Counted from the stretch's first letter, positions 1 through 8,139 are shown. The stretch: DNA of 35,453 bases from DATBLQ01 sp036555325 (GCA_036555325.1 DATBLQ010000030.1:1-35453), one strand, 5' to 3'. Notes: a model not told the origin generated them from the letters alone. Translations and numbers: made by a program.

Positions 1-150
1 CTGGGCGAAGGCTATGTCACCATGGGCAAGATCGATCTCGCCAAGCAGCAGCTGACCGAAATCAAGCGTATCTGCGGCACCTCCTGCGAGGAATACGTCG
101 ATCTCAACGAGGCGATCGATACCGCCGTCAAGCAGGCAGGCGCTCAATAA
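1..150 (+). CDS. Tetratricopeptide-repeat protein, C-terminal fragment
   Basis: An open frame enters from the left edge and stops with TAA at 148-150, giving the last 49 residues of a protein. The fragment begins LGEGYVTMGKIDLAKQQL, which matches the second half of a TPR helix pair. It continues with ICGTSCEEYVDLNEAI, a cysteine pair followed by an amphipathic helix, as I know from short alphaproteobacterial TPR proteins. The start and most of the protein lie outside the window, so its role cannot be given. A scaffold or adaptor function would be usual for the fold. The following 211 bases separate it from the transporter unit, so it is probably not part of that operon. Confidence 0.6.
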   Translation: MGEGYVTMGKIDLAKQQLTEIKRICGTSCEEYVDLNEAIDTAVKQAGAQ

Positions 151-302
151 ACCAACCTATGCCTGCTTCAGGGTACTGCCGCCGGCTTTGCGCGCGGGGC
201 TGAAACCTGTTGCCTAGCGAGCGCCACCGCCCGCAACTAACCGCCTGAGCCTGGACCGTGCCCGGTTCACCCACACGCCACGCCGCATGGGGGGCGGATT
301 TG

Positions 303-332
303 TTGACTTGAGCATTTCCTGCTATCTACTAG
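303..332 (+). promoter_or_regulatory. Possible sigma-70-type promoter of the transporter unit
   Basis: TTGACT at 303-308 is a good -35 match. After an 18-base spacer, TACTAG at 327-332 is a weak -10 match. It lies 30 bases before the start of the solute-binding protein gene. The G+C content drops just here, which fits a promoter. The ACTAGT palindrome at 328-333 could also be part of an operator. The call rests on the -35 and position only. Confidence 0.3.
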
Positions 333-361
333 TCATTCAAAAACAATATTGGGAGGATTCA

Positions 362-1498
362 ATGAACAATCCAGGATTGTTACGGGTGCGGACGATGGCA
401 TCCGTGTCGCGGCGGGATGTGATGAAGGGTGCTGCTGCCCTCGGCGCACTTGCCTGTACGGGCTTGCCGTCCTCGCCGGCTTCCGCGGCAGGTGCCGTTT
501 CGATCTTCGGCTGGCAGGATTATGACGCGGGGCTGCGGGTTGGGGATTTTCTCCAGCGCGAGGGAATTGAAATCAGCTTCACGCCGATTGGGAACAATGA
601 CGAGATCATCAGCCGCCTTTCAGCAGGGGGCGCCGGCCAGATCGACATCGTAACCCCCTATATGGGATACATTCCGTTCATGGTGGCCGCCGATCTGATC
701 GAGCCGATCGACGAATCCAAGGTTCCCAACCTCGCCAATGTGCCGGAAGTCTTCCGAAACGATTCCAACGTTGTCGTCAATGGCAAGCGATATTCGGTTC
801 CTTTCACCTGGGGCTCGGGCCCGATGGCGTATGATCCGGCTGCGATTCCGACGGCGCCCGAATCCTGGATGGATATCTTCAAGCCCGAGTACAAGGGCAA
901 GGTTGGCATGATGGACGACCCGATCGGCAACCAGATGCTGGCGGCGATTCTCGCCACCGACGCCGAAGTGCCGACGATGCTCACGGCCGATCAGCTCAAC
1001 CAGGCGACCGACTTCCTGATCAAGCTGAAGAAAGAGCAGGTGCGCCAGCTCGCGGTAAGCTGGGGAGAACTTGCCAATGCGCTCGCCCGCAACGAAGTGG
1101 TCATCACTTTCAGCGGCGGTGAATTTCTCAAGAAGTTTGCAGCCGACGCCGGCAAGACGATCGAGTTCACCTATCCGAAGGAAGGCACCTTCGCCTGGCT
1201 CGACAGCTATTGCATCGCCAAGGGAGCTCCCAATCTGGACGCGGCGCATAAGTGCGCCAACCAGGTGCTCGACGTGGATGGGCAAGTTGCCTTTGGCGAA
1301 AAGACCTTCCAGGCGATCGTGGTACCGGCGGCAGTCGAAAAGCTGCAACCTCTCACGAAGTCGCTCTATCCATACGATAACCTGGCCGAGTTCGAGAAGA
1401 AGGCGAAGTTCTTCCCGATGCCGCCGCTGCAGCCGGACGGCAAGCATGCCAGCTATACCGATTGGCAGGCGGCCTACCAGAAGTTCAAGGCGGCCTGA
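362..1498 (+). CDS. Tat-exported polyamine-type ABC transporter substrate-binding protein
   Basis: This 378-residue protein is the periplasmic solute receptor of a polyamine-type (PotD/PotF-like, bacterial SBP family 8-like) ABC importer. ATG 362 is chosen because GGGAGG at 351-356 sits five bases upstream; a longer in-frame start at 287 has no such site. The N-terminus carries a twin-arginine motif (SRRDVM, residues 16-21), then a hydrophobic stretch and an ASA-type cleavage region near residue 42, so export in folded form is expected. The mature part shows the usual order: GWQDYD near its start, an NDEIISRL helix, DIVTPYMGY and the VPFTWGSGPMAYD hinge segment. It is followed by an SDR and two permeases on the same strand. 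The true ligand is unknown: this family takes polyamines, opines, and other amino or sugar compounds. Confidence 0.9.
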   Translation: MNNPGLLRVRTMASVSRRDVMKGAAALGALACTGLPSSPASAAGAVSIFGWQDYDAGLRVGDFLQREGIEISFTPIGNNDEIISRLSAGGAGQIDIVTPYMGYIPFMVAADLIEPIDESKVPNLANVPEVFRNDSNVVVNGKRYSVPFTWGSGPMAYDPAAIPTAPESWMDIFKPEYKGKVGMMDDPIGNQMLAAILATDAEVPTMLTADQLNQATDFLIKLKKEQVRQLAVSWGELANALARNEVVITFSGGEFLKKFAADAGKTIEFTYPKEGTFAWLDSYCIAKGAPNLDAAHKCANQVLDVDGQVAFGEKTFQAIVVPAAVEKLQPLTKSLYPYDNLAEFEKKAKFFPMPPLQPDGKHASYTDWQAAYQKFKAA

Positions 1499-1542
1499 TT
1501 GTCGATGCAGGGGCAGGGCAAAACCTGCCCCTCACTTCCAAT

Positions 1543-2337
1543 ATGTCTCTCCTTGCCGGCAAGATCATCATCGTTACAGGTGCGGCTTCGGGCATCGGCC
1601 GTGCCGGTGCGCATGAATTCGCGGCGGCAGGCGCAACCGTTATCGTCGCCGATATCGATGGCGAGAGAGGTCGGCAAGTTGTCGAGGACATAGGCGGCAA
1701 CCGCGCGCAATTCCAGCGAGTGGACGTTCGCTCGAGTCGTGAGGTTCAGGACATGGTTGCCGGCACGGTGGCCAAATTCGCGCGCATCGACGCCTTGTTT
1801 CACAATGCCATGAACGTTCCGCTGATCAACCGCGGCGACCGTCGGGCCACCGAGTTGCCTGAGGAAACCTGGCACGAAATCATCAACCTCGTCCTCAACG
1901 GCACTTTCTACTGCTGCAAATATGTCGGCCAGCAAATGCTGCGCCAGGGTACAGGCTCGATCATTTTGACTGCGACCACGGATGCACTGATCGGCCAGGC
2001 CGGCATCGACGGCTACACGGCGGCCAAGGGCGGGGTCGTTGCCATGACGCGCTCGCTTGCGGCGGGCCTTTCACCCGAAGGGGTAAGGGTGAACGCGATA
2101 TGTCCCGGATTTGTCGAAACCCCTCACCAGGCGCCATTCATGAGCGATCCCATAGAGCGCAAGAAGATCGAGGATCTGCACCTGATGGGCATCATGCAGC
2201 CGGAGGACATCGCTCATTTCGCGGCTTTCCTCGCTTCCGACAAAGCCAAACGCATAACGGGCGGAGTGTTCCCGGTCGATTCGGGTTATACGGCTTTCAA
2301 GGGGCTTATGTCGCTCAAGGACACGATAGCACGTTAA
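1543..2337 (+). CDS. Short-chain dehydrogenase/reductase with atypical active site
   Basis: A 264-residue classical-type SDR, expected to bind NAD(P) in the cytoplasm and oxidise or reduce a hydroxyl/keto group. The Rossmann motif TGAASGIG and the YTAAK catalytic pair are present. Two signatures deviate: the usual NNAG is HNAM, and the catalytic Ser position about 13 residues before Tyr is in a TATTD segment, so Thr replaces Ser. The C-terminus (ITGGVFPVDSGY) is normal. ATG 1543 begins the conserved MSLLAGKIIIVTG; no strong ribosome site is visible. It lies between the solute-binding protein (44 bases upstream) and the permease (one base between stop and start), so it should act on the transported compound. 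The substrate is not predictable; a changed or slow catalytic mode is possible. Confidence 0.87.
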   Translation: MSLLAGKIIIVTGAASGIGRAGAHEFAAAGATVIVADIDGERGRQVVEDIGGNRAQFQRVDVRSSREVQDMVAGTVAKFARIDALFHNAMNVPLINRGDRRATELPEETWHEIINLVLNGTFYCCKYVGQQMLRQGTGSIILTATTDALIGQAGIDGYTAAKGGVVAMTRSLAAGLSPEGVRVNAICPGFVETPHQAPFMSDPIERKKIEDLHLMGIMQPEDIAHFAAFLASDKAKRITGGVFPVDSGYTAFKGLMSLKDTIAR

Positions 2338-2338
2338 C

Positions 2339-3175
2339 ATGCGCGACCGCGGTGCCACCTATCTTCTCCTTGCACCCGCCGCTTTCATCTTCGGCGCGCT
2401 GTTCGTCTTGCCGCTGGCTTATTTCCTGGTCATCAGCTTCTGGCGTGTCGAGCTTTTCAGACTGAAGCCCGACTTTATTTTCACCAACTATCTGCTAGTC
2501 GTCGAGCTGCACCTGCCGACGCTGGTGTTCACGCTGGGGCTGGCACTTGTCATTGCCGTGCTCACCACCGCGCTCGGCTTCATCTATGCATATCTCATCC
2601 GCTTCAAGGCGGGGCGCTTCGGACCGTTGCTCCTGTTCGTCGCCCTGATCACGCTGTTCGGCGGCTACCTGATGAAGATTTACGCCTGGATGACCATTCT
2701 TGGCATCACCGGCGTGTTGAATACAGCACTCAGGGCGCTGGGGATCATCGATGAACCCTTGCCCTGGCTGTTCTACAACGTGGGGGCGGTGATCGTGACG
2801 CTGATCAATTTCCTTCTGCCGCTCGCCATCCTGCCGATCTATGCGTCGATGCGCGGCATTACCGATATCGAGATGGAGGCGGCGCGCGATCTCGGCGCGG
2901 GCACCTGGCGGCGTTTCTCCGATATCGTGGTGCCGCGTTCGCATCCAGGAATCATGGCCGGATTTGCCCTCTGCTTCCTGCTGGCAGCGGGCGACTATCT
3001 GACGCCGCAGCTCGTCGGCGGCAAAGTCAACATGATCGGAGTGCAAATCGCCCCGCAATTCGGCGGGCTGGGCAACTGGCCGATGGGAGCGGCGATGTCG
3101 TTCGTTACGCTCGGCGCTTCGCTGGCCGTCATCCTGATCGTGATCAGCCTCTTGGCGCAATGGCGGCCGCGATGA
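2339..3175 (+). CDS. ABC transporter permease, PotB-like
   Basis: This 278-residue membrane protein is the first permease subunit of the polyamine-type importer. The N-terminal segment LLLAPAAFIFGALFVLPLAYF is the first membrane helix, and about six helices are seen in all. The cytoplasmic EAA loop that contacts the ATPase reads EMEAARDLGAGTWRRF, followed by the expected PRSHPG. The start ATG follows the stop of the SDR by one base, so translation is probably coupled. It overlaps or abuts the next permease. Family length (270-300 residues) fits. Assignment to the PotB/PotH side rests on the N-terminal long loop and position before a PotC-like partner. Confidence 0.92.
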   Translation: MRDRGATYLLLAPAAFIFGALFVLPLAYFLVISFWRVELFRLKPDFIFTNYLLVVELHLPTLVFTLGLALVIAVLTTALGFIYAYLIRFKAGRFGPLLLFVALITLFGGYLMKIYAWMTILGITGVLNTALRALGIIDEPLPWLFYNVGAVIVTLINFLLPLAILPIYASMRGITDIEMEAARDLGAGTWRRFSDIVVPRSHPGIMAGFALCFLLAAGDYLTPQLVGGKVNMIGVQIAPQFGGLGNWPMGAAMSFVTLGASLAVILIVISLLAQWRPR

Positions 3176-3948
3176 AACCAGGGTCCAACATACTGTGGGG
3201 CGGCATTGGCTCGTTGTTTGTCCTGTTCCTGCTATCTCCTCTAACGCTCGTCGTGCTGTTCGCCTTCACCAACCGGCCACAGTCGGCGTTTCCGATCGAG
3301 GCTTTGTCGCTGCGTTGGTGGCACGCGATGCTCGGCAATCCGAACTTTGGGCCGGCTTTCGAAAACAGCCTCGTCATCAGCGGGACGGTGGGCATCGTTT
3401 CGGCCATCGTCGGCACCATGGCGGCGCTGGGCTTGAGCCAGCTAGAGGCCTGGCGGGCGCGATTGGCGGCGGCCTTGCTCTGCCTGCCGCTGATGTTGCC
3501 GCCGCTCGTGCTTGGCGTGGCGCTGCTCAGCTTTTATTCGCGCTCCGGAATTCCCATGGGCGCGCAGACGGTGGTCATGAGCCATCTTCTGTTCGCTTTA
3601 CCCTTCGTGGTTCTCGTGGTGTACGCGCGGTTGCGCAATTTCGATTTCCGCGTGGTCGAAAGCGCGCGCGATCTGGGCGCTTCGCCGCTGAGGGCTTTCT
3701 TTACCGTGACCTTGCCGATCATCCGCCCGACGGTGGTTGGGGCCGCTCTGATTGCCATGGCGCTGTCACTCGATGATTTCGTCATCACGTTCTTCACCAT
3801 CGGCAAGGGCATGACACTGCCAACCTTCGTCTTTTCCATGATACGCACGGCTCTCACTCCGGCTGCCAACGCAGTCGGCACTCTGATCCTTGTCATGACG
3901 ATCGGGGCAACGCTCGTTGCGCTATGGCTGACGCGGTATCGGGGGTAG
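3172..3948 (+). CDS. ABC transporter permease, PotC-like
   Basis: A 258-residue inner-membrane permease, second channel subunit of the importer. Membrane helices start at WGGIGSLFVLFLLSPLTLV. The EAA loop is VESARDLGASPLRAFFTVTLPII, typical of PotC/PotI. The start is taken at ATG 3172, which overlaps the upstream TGA in an ATGA arrangement. ATG 3160 would add MAAA and is an alternative. The phrase LSLDDFVITFFTIGKG near residue 195 is a hallmark of this family as I know it. No ATPase follows; the next 370 bases are non-coding, and the likely ATPase is at 6949-8043 on the other strand. Confidence 0.92.
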   Translation: MKPGSNILWGGIGSLFVLFLLSPLTLVVLFAFTNRPQSAFPIEALSLRWWHAMLGNPNFGPAFENSLVISGTVGIVSAIVGTMAALGLSQLEAWRARLAAALLCLPLMLPPLVLGVALLSFYSRSGIPMGAQTVVMSHLLFALPFVVLVVYARLRNFDFRVVESARDLGASPLRAFFTVTLPIIRPTVVGAALIAMALSLDDFVITFFTIGKGMTLPTFVFSMIRTALTPAANAVGTLILVMTIGATLVALWLTRYRG

Positions 3949-4319
3949 GTGAACTACTCCTCACAGCGCCATGCCGGGACGGAGGAAGCCCCGTGATCTG
4001 GGCATGGCTGTGCGTTGCTTATGCCCCTACGTGGATTGAACGGCTTACGGGACCAAAGCCCATTTCGGAAGCATGGCCAAACCTATACCCAGGGGCGTCA
4101 CGCTGTCAAGGATTTTTTTCTGAATTTCGGCACTTTTTCCTCACATCTCATGGCCGGACTTGATCCGAGAAAGCGTCATGCGCGGGCTTGAGCCCTTCGC
4201 ATCTGCAAGCCCTCTGAGAGAGTGAGATACCCGGATCGCGCCGCTATCGCGTCGGTCCGGGTATGACGGAACAAATGTTGCGGCGGTTCGGGCATCTCTT
4301 TCTCAACGGGAGTGTCGAG
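3949..4319. other. Non-coding gap with a palindromic repeat at its right end
   Basis: No convincing gene is seen in these 371 bases. The right part (about 4150-4268) holds inverted sequence typical of rhizobial intergenic repeats, including GTCATGCGCGGGCTTGAGCC and a perfect 9-base stem listed separately. A T-run near 4110-4118 (GGATTTTTTT) follows the transporter unit and might mark the end of its transcript, but no clear stem precedes it. Confidence 0.4.
4227..4264. repeat. Palindromic intergenic repeat, 9-base stem
   Basis: ATACCCGGA at 4227-4235 is the exact reverse complement of TCCGGGTAT at 4256-4264, with 20 bases between that can pair further (TCGCG and CGCG). It belongs to the CCGGG/ATGAC class of palindromes found several times in this window. 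It overlaps an ATG at 4263, which makes that ATG a poor choice of start for the downstream gene. Confidence 0.75.
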
Positions 4320-4682
4320 TTGAGCAATCAGGAACAGCCGAAGAAAAAGAAGGTACCGATCGCGTGCGCGGTGCGGCGAATGCATGAGGGCATGGAGATC
4401 ATGTTCGCCTATGACCGCGACAAGAGCTTCCTGCCGAGCCCCAATGAACTGATGCAGTTCGAGCTGGTGCACAAGCAGATCACGGGTCATCACGCGATGT
4501 CGCTGATCATCATCCAAGACATGCGGGAACGCGCGAAGAAGTGGGTTTCGGAAGAGGGTGGAGCTTGTGCGGAGGGGACGTCAAATCGTCTGTCTACGGA
4601 ACAAACCCCACCCCCGACCCCTCCCCACAAGGGGGAGGGGAGCATGCATGATGATCCTTCTCCACTTGAGGGGAGAGGGTAA
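4320..4682 (+). CDS. Orphan small protein, family A copy 1, with repeat-derived tail
   Basis: A protein of unknown function. TTG 4320 is preferred because GGGAG at 4308-4312 lies seven bases upstream; ATG 4263 is in-frame but sits inside a palindromic repeat. From TTG the protein has 120 residues. The core (residues about 8-75) begins PKKKKVP and contains RRMHEGMEIMF, FLPSPNELMQFELVHKQI and AMSLIIIQDMRER. This core aligns without gaps to the protein at 21020-21247, with about 30 of 68 residues identical by eye. The tail after about residue 80 (TPPPTPPHKGEG) is encoded by an intergenic palindromic repeat, so the original stop has probably been lost or replaced. The core is predicted helical with no signal peptide or membrane span. 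No recognised domain. Confidence 0.65.
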   Translation: MSNQEQPKKKKVPIACAVRRMHEGMEIMFAYDRDKSFLPSPNELMQFELVHKQITGHHAMSLIIIQDMRERAKKWVSEEGGACAEGTSNRLSTEQTPPPTPPHKGEGSMHDDPSPLEGRG

Positions 4683-4740
4683 GCGCAGACCCCTCATCCG
4701 GCTCGTCACTAGCGGCTCGCCACCGTCTCCCACCAGGAGA
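4607..4740. repeat. Rhizobial mosaic-type intergenic repeat (RIME-like)
   Basis: CCCCTCCCC at 4618-4626 pairs exactly with GGGGAGGGG at 4632-4640 around a five-base loop. A second weaker stem is TCTCC 4659-4663 with GGAGA 4672-4676. The block then continues with CCCTCATCCGGCTCG and TCTCCCACCAGGAGA, as in the well-known rhizobial intergenic mosaic repeats. Its left part is read through by the frame of the orphan protein at 4320. A similar inverted sequence (CATCACCGGGCTTGCGCCGTG) lies at 4775-4795. Confidence 0.7.
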
Positions 4741-4887
4741 AAGATTGACGCCATGCGTCTTTTATTGTCGTCATCACCGGGCTTGCGCCGTGATCTCCGC
4801 TCAGAGTGCTGGATCGGTAGACTCAAAACCTACATCCTAATAGAGTCTTGAGCATTCCTGAGGGGGCGGAAGGGCTTCGGGGCTAAC

Positions 4888-6108
4888 TTGCACGATGTGA
4901 CCGTGGCGGTTCCGGCCAAGACTGCGAACTTTCTGAGGACTCAGCGCCACTATCCGACCATCCATTATCTACGTCGCGGCGCACAGCGGCGCTTGCCGCA
5001 CTTTGCCTACGAGTATGGCGATGGCGGCGCCGGCGTCGACACTTGCATCAGCCGCACCTGGGCGGCGCTCGATGGAATTGAGCTCGTCCCGCGGTATGGA
5101 GTGACGCCCAAGCTGCCGCCGGTCGATGTCGCGCTTTTCGGACGGCGATACGCCGCACCGATTGGCGTTGCCCCCATGGGGGCCATCGGCGTGGTGTGGC
5201 CTGGTGCCGACAAAGCCCTCGCCAAAGCTGCGCAGCGGGCACGCGTGCCTTACACGCTGAGCACCTTCGGGGGGGCCACGATCGAAAAAATAGCCAAGAT
5301 TGCCCCGGACGTGTTCTGGTTTCAGCTTTACCGCTTCGCCCGAAGCGATCATGCCATCGGCTTCGACCTCGTGAAGCGCGCCGACAGCGCCGGTGCGCAT
5401 GTGCTCATGCTGACCCTCGATGTGCCGGTGCGCACCACGCGTTCACGCGAGGTGGCGGTCGGGCTCGGCGGGGGCGGTGTGTTCCGGCCCGATCTGCGGA
5501 TGGTCGCCGGCATCCTCACATCGCCCGGTTGGGCCTTGGCCATGCTGCGCAACGGCCGCCCGCGCTTCGCCAATATCCAACGCTACGCGGGGCCGGATGC
5601 GAGCCTCAACGGCACCATCCGCTTCGCTCGCGCGCAGATGGACGGCACGTTTTCCTGGGACGACGTGGCGCGCTATCGCGATCGCTGGAAGCGGCCGCTT
5701 GTGCTCAAGGGCATCCTTCATCCGGCCGATGCAGAGAAGGCCGTGGCACTGGGAGTTGACGGCATCCTGGTGTCGAACCACGGCGGCCGCCAGGTCGAAC
5801 TGCTGCCGCCTCCCATCGACTGCCTGCCCGCCATCGTCGACGTGGTGGGAAGCCGCGCCACGGTGCTCATGGACTCCGGTATCCGCAGCGGGGCGGATGT
5901 AGCACGCGCCCTGGCGCTTGGCGCCTCGGCTGCTTTCGCCGGGAAGGCCTTTCTATGGGGCCTCGGTGCGCTTGGCGATGAGGGGGCGGGACATGTCATC
6001 GACCTTCTTATCGACGAACTGCAGTCTTCGCTTGGCCAGATCGGCGTGCAGTCACCAGCGGAGGCGCGCACCGTGAAGGTCCGCCATCCGACCGCACTGC
6101 ACTTCTGA
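4888..6108 (+). CDS. FMN-dependent alpha-hydroxy-acid dehydrogenase (lactate/mandelate/glycolate oxidase family)
   Basis: This 406-residue TIM-barrel flavoprotein oxidises an alpha-hydroxy acid to the 2-oxo acid. The sequence shows the family in order: APIGVAPMG (FMN phosphate/ring contact, about 91-98), WFQLY (144-148), MLTLDVPV with the conserved arginine region TTRSREV, LVLKGI with Lys274, and SNHGGRQ with catalytic His298 and Arg301. DSGIRSG and GASAAFAGKAFLWG close the barrel. The usual DGAPATID after the active site is VELLPPPID, a departure that may shift the substrate. TTG 4888 gives full-length coverage; GTG 4897 is an alternative. It lies alone on the plus strand, convergent with the MBL hydrolase (nine bases between). 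L-lactate, glycolate, mandelate or a sugar-derived hydroxy acid are all possible substrates. Confidence 0.9.
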   Translation: MHDVTVAVPAKTANFLRTQRHYPTIHYLRRGAQRRLPHFAYEYGDGGAGVDTCISRTWAALDGIELVPRYGVTPKLPPVDVALFGRRYAAPIGVAPMGAIGVVWPGADKALAKAAQRARVPYTLSTFGGATIEKIAKIAPDVFWFQLYRFARSDHAIGFDLVKRADSAGAHVLMLTLDVPVRTTRSREVAVGLGGGGVFRPDLRMVAGILTSPGWALAMLRNGRPRFANIQRYAGPDASLNGTIRFARAQMDGTFSWDDVARYRDRWKRPLVLKGILHPADAEKAVALGVDGILVSNHGGRQVELLPPPIDCLPAIVDVVGSRATVLMDSGIRSGADVARALALGASAAFAGKAFLWGLGALGDEGAGHVIDLLIDELQSSLGQIGVQSPAEARTVKVRHPTALHF

Positions 6109-6117
6109 TGTTGCCGA

Positions 6118-6861
6118 TCAAAGCTCTATAACGGTGCCGTCTTCGGCGGTTTTGATGCCCGCGGCTTTGATCTCGCCAAGACGTGCCAGCATGGTGGGGT
6201 TCATGTGGGTCAGCAGGATTTGTCGCGCGTTCAGTCGCGGCAGCTGCGGCCTGAGAATTTCCCATGTGATGTGGCCGGGCAGGCGACCGGAATAACCGTA
6301 GCATTCCACGATGAACAAATCGGCTCTGTCGGCCACGGAGAGAAGGACGTCCACCCACTCGGTATCGCCCGAATAGGCGAAAAGCTTTTGGCCGTCGTGC
6401 AGTCGCAGCGCTGTCGAGGGAGCACCGGAGAAATGCATGACCTCCGTGGTGGTGACCAGATGGCCGAGCACATCGGTCGGCTGGCCTATCTCAATTTCCA
6501 TGACCTTCCACGCGAACCGCCATGTGTTGGCCGAGGACTTCGGAAACAACACTTCGAGCGCTGCTGCAAGACGTTGGCGGGTGCCAGGAGGGCCGGCGAT
6601 GAGGAGCGGACGCTCGCGCTGAGCCAAGAACTGGGCGTCGAGCAGCAAGAACGGCAAGCCGCCAAAATGGTCGCCGTGAAGGTGGGAGATGATAATGCCA
6701 TCGACTCTGTTATGATCAAGGCCACGCACCTTGAGGGCCACCAGCGAAGACGCGCCGCAATCGACCAGGAGGGTCGACTTCCGGGTTTCGAGCCAGAAGC
6801 AGGTATTGAACCGGCCGCCGGAGCCGAAGGCATCGCCGGAACCGATAACCGTCACGCGCAT
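6118..6861 (-). CDS. Metallo-beta-lactamase-fold hydrolase, RNase Z-like
   Basis: A 247-residue cytoplasmic metallohydrolase. The start MRVTVIGSGDAFGSGGRFNT and the zinc motif HLHGDH (His60, His62, Asp64, His65) are typical of the RNase Z / arylsulfatase-type subgroup. Later ligands appear as the MHFSGAPST histidine, the aspartate in YSGDTEW and the final THMNP histidine. ATG 6861 is preferred to an in-frame ATG ten codons upstream because the conserved strand begins there. It follows the ATPase gene (start 8043, end 6949) by 87 bases on the same strand and may be co-transcribed. It lacks the long exosite arm of true tRNA RNase Z, so a small-molecule substrate (phosphoester or lactone) is as likely as RNA. 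Confidence 0.85.
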   Translation of the reverse strand: MRVTVIGSGDAFGSGGRFNTCFWLETRKSTLLVDCGASSLVALKVRGLDHNRVDGIIISHLHGDHFGGLPFLLLDAQFLAQRERPLLIAGPPGTRQRLAAALEVLFPKSSANTWRFAWKVMEIEIGQPTDVLGHLVTTTEVMHFSGAPSTALRLHDGQKLFAYSGDTEWVDVLLSVADRADLFIVECYGYSGRLPGHITWEILRPQLPRLNARQILLTHMNPTMLARLGEIKAAGIKTAEDGTVIEL

Positions 6862-6948
6862 AATCTGTCGTCCATAGAAGCCCCGCCGCACATGGGATCA
6901 CGCATCCCGTGTGCACCTTAGCAGGCATTTCATGCCAAAAACGACGGG

Positions 6949-8043
6949 CTAACCCTCCACCACCCGGTGATCATCCGTCGCCCACCCGATCTTCACCGGC
7001 ATATTGAGAGACAACGACCTGCGCAAGGCGGTGCTTGGATTGTGAACAGAGATTCGTTGTCCGGAGGGCAGGGCAACGATGTACTTCACGAAAACGCCGA
7101 GGTAGATGAGGTCGATAAGAACACCGTCGAGTTCAATGTCGGTTGAAAGCTTGGCAGACGAGATCTGCATCGCTTCGGGGCGCACGACAACCGTGATCGG
7201 CCCCTCGGCGCCGGGGGAGGGGATGTGCGCGCCGGCCTCCAATATCGCTTTGCCTCCCTTGCGCACGCCGCCGAAGACATTGGCCTCGCCGATAAAGGTC
7301 GAAACAAAACGCGTCTTGGGAGCGGCATAGATTTCTTCCGGCCCTCCTTCCTGGATAATCTCGCCCTTGTCCATGACCGCGATGCGATTGGCGAGGCCCA
7401 AGGCTTCACCTTGATCGTGAGTGACGAACACAAATGTGCCGCCGATCTGCCGGTGAATGCGCCGCAGCTCTTCCTGCATGGCCTGGCGCAGCTTGAGGTC
7501 GAGCGCCGCCAATGGCTCATCGAGCAACAGCACGCGCGGTTCCATTACCAGGGCACGTGCTAGAGACACCCGCTGCTGCTGGCCCCCGGACAGCTGATCG
7601 ATCGAACGGTCTACGAACTCTTCGAGTCGAACAAGCCCAATGGCGTTATCGACCCGCTCTCGTATTTCCGCGGGCGGACGCTTGGCCGTCTTGAGCCCGT
7701 AGGCGATGTTCTGGCGGACGCTCATGTGCGGAAACAGTCCGTAACCCTGAAACACCGTATTGGTCGGGCGCCTTTCCGGGCCCCAGCCGGTTACGTCCTG
7801 GCCGTCGATCTCTACCGTGCCCGTTGTGGGGACAAGGAACCCTCCGATGATGCGCAACAGGGTGGTCTTGCCGCAGCCGGAGGGACCGAGGATGGCGAGG
7901 AAATCGCCCCGGTGGATGTCAAGATCGAGGTGTTTCACGGCCGGAACGTCACCGAATCGTTTGCTGACACCGCGCAGCCGCACAAGCGGTCGTGCGCCCG
8001 ACGTTGCCGTTGGCATGACCTTGCGTTGTGAGGGATCGTTCAT
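6949..8043 (-). CDS. ABC transporter ATPase, PotA-like
   Basis: A 364-residue ATP-binding subunit of a polyamine/iron-type importer. Walker A GPSGCGKT is at 53-60, the Q-loop in NTVFQGYGLFPHMSV, the signature LSGGQQQR at 151-158, Walker B VLLLDE at 171-176 and the H-loop in VFVTHD. After about residue 250 comes a TOBE-type domain (VRPEAMQI, then SGQRISVHNP), typical of PotA/FbpC. ATG 8043 has AGGTGG five bases upstream; a longer start at 8076 lacks this. It is the only ATPase in the window and most likely powers the permeases at 2339-3948, although it is 3 kb away on the opposite strand. The N-terminal 20 residues are an unconserved extension. Confidence 0.93.
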   Translation of the reverse strand: MNDPSQRKVMPTATSGARPLVRLRGVSKRFGDVPAVKHLDLDIHRGDFLAILGPSGCGKTTLLRIIGGFLVPTTGTVEIDGQDVTGWGPERRPTNTVFQGYGLFPHMSVRQNIAYGLKTAKRPPAEIRERVDNAIGLVRLEEFVDRSIDQLSGGQQQRVSLARALVMEPRVLLLDEPLAALDLKLRQAMQEELRRIHRQIGGTFVFVTHDQGEALGLANRIAVMDKGEIIQEGGPEEIYAAPKTRFVSTFIGEANVFGGVRKGGKAILEAGAHIPSPGAEGPITVVVRPEAMQISSAKLSTDIELDGVLIDLIYLGVFVKYIVALPSGQRISVHNPSTALRRSLSLNMPVKIGWATDDHRVVEG

Positions 8044-8109
8044 TCGGCCCACCTTTACACCGATGATCATCGACAAAATAGGCGTTGTCCAGCCGGTGAA
8101 GCTTTGCGC

Positions 8110-8139
8110 TTGACACCATTGGGTTGGCGATGATGACTA
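8110..8139 (+). promoter_or_regulatory. Candidate promoter in the ATPase/lactonase divergent gap
   Basis: CTTGACA with a perfect TTGACA at 8110-8115 is followed 18 bases later by TGACTA at 8134-8139, a weak -10. It lies 22 bases before the lactonase start. The gap of 118 bases separates two divergent genes of the same putative pathway, so a shared regulatory region is likely. On the minus strand a TGGACA about 45 bases before the ATPase start is a weaker candidate. Confidence 0.4.

Noticed and set aside
620..1447. Long open frame on the minus strand opposite the solute-binding protein
   Set aside because: The opposite frame encodes a clear family protein with signal peptide; the minus frame is rich in Arg/Glu and has no motif.
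4000..4080. tRNA-like segment (GTTCAATCC on the minus strand)
   Set aside because: No acceptor or anticodon stems can be formed around it.
4263..4319. ATG 4263 as start of the first orphan protein
   Set aside because: It lies in the arm of a palindromic repeat and lacks a ribosome site; TTG 4320 has GGGAG at seven bases.
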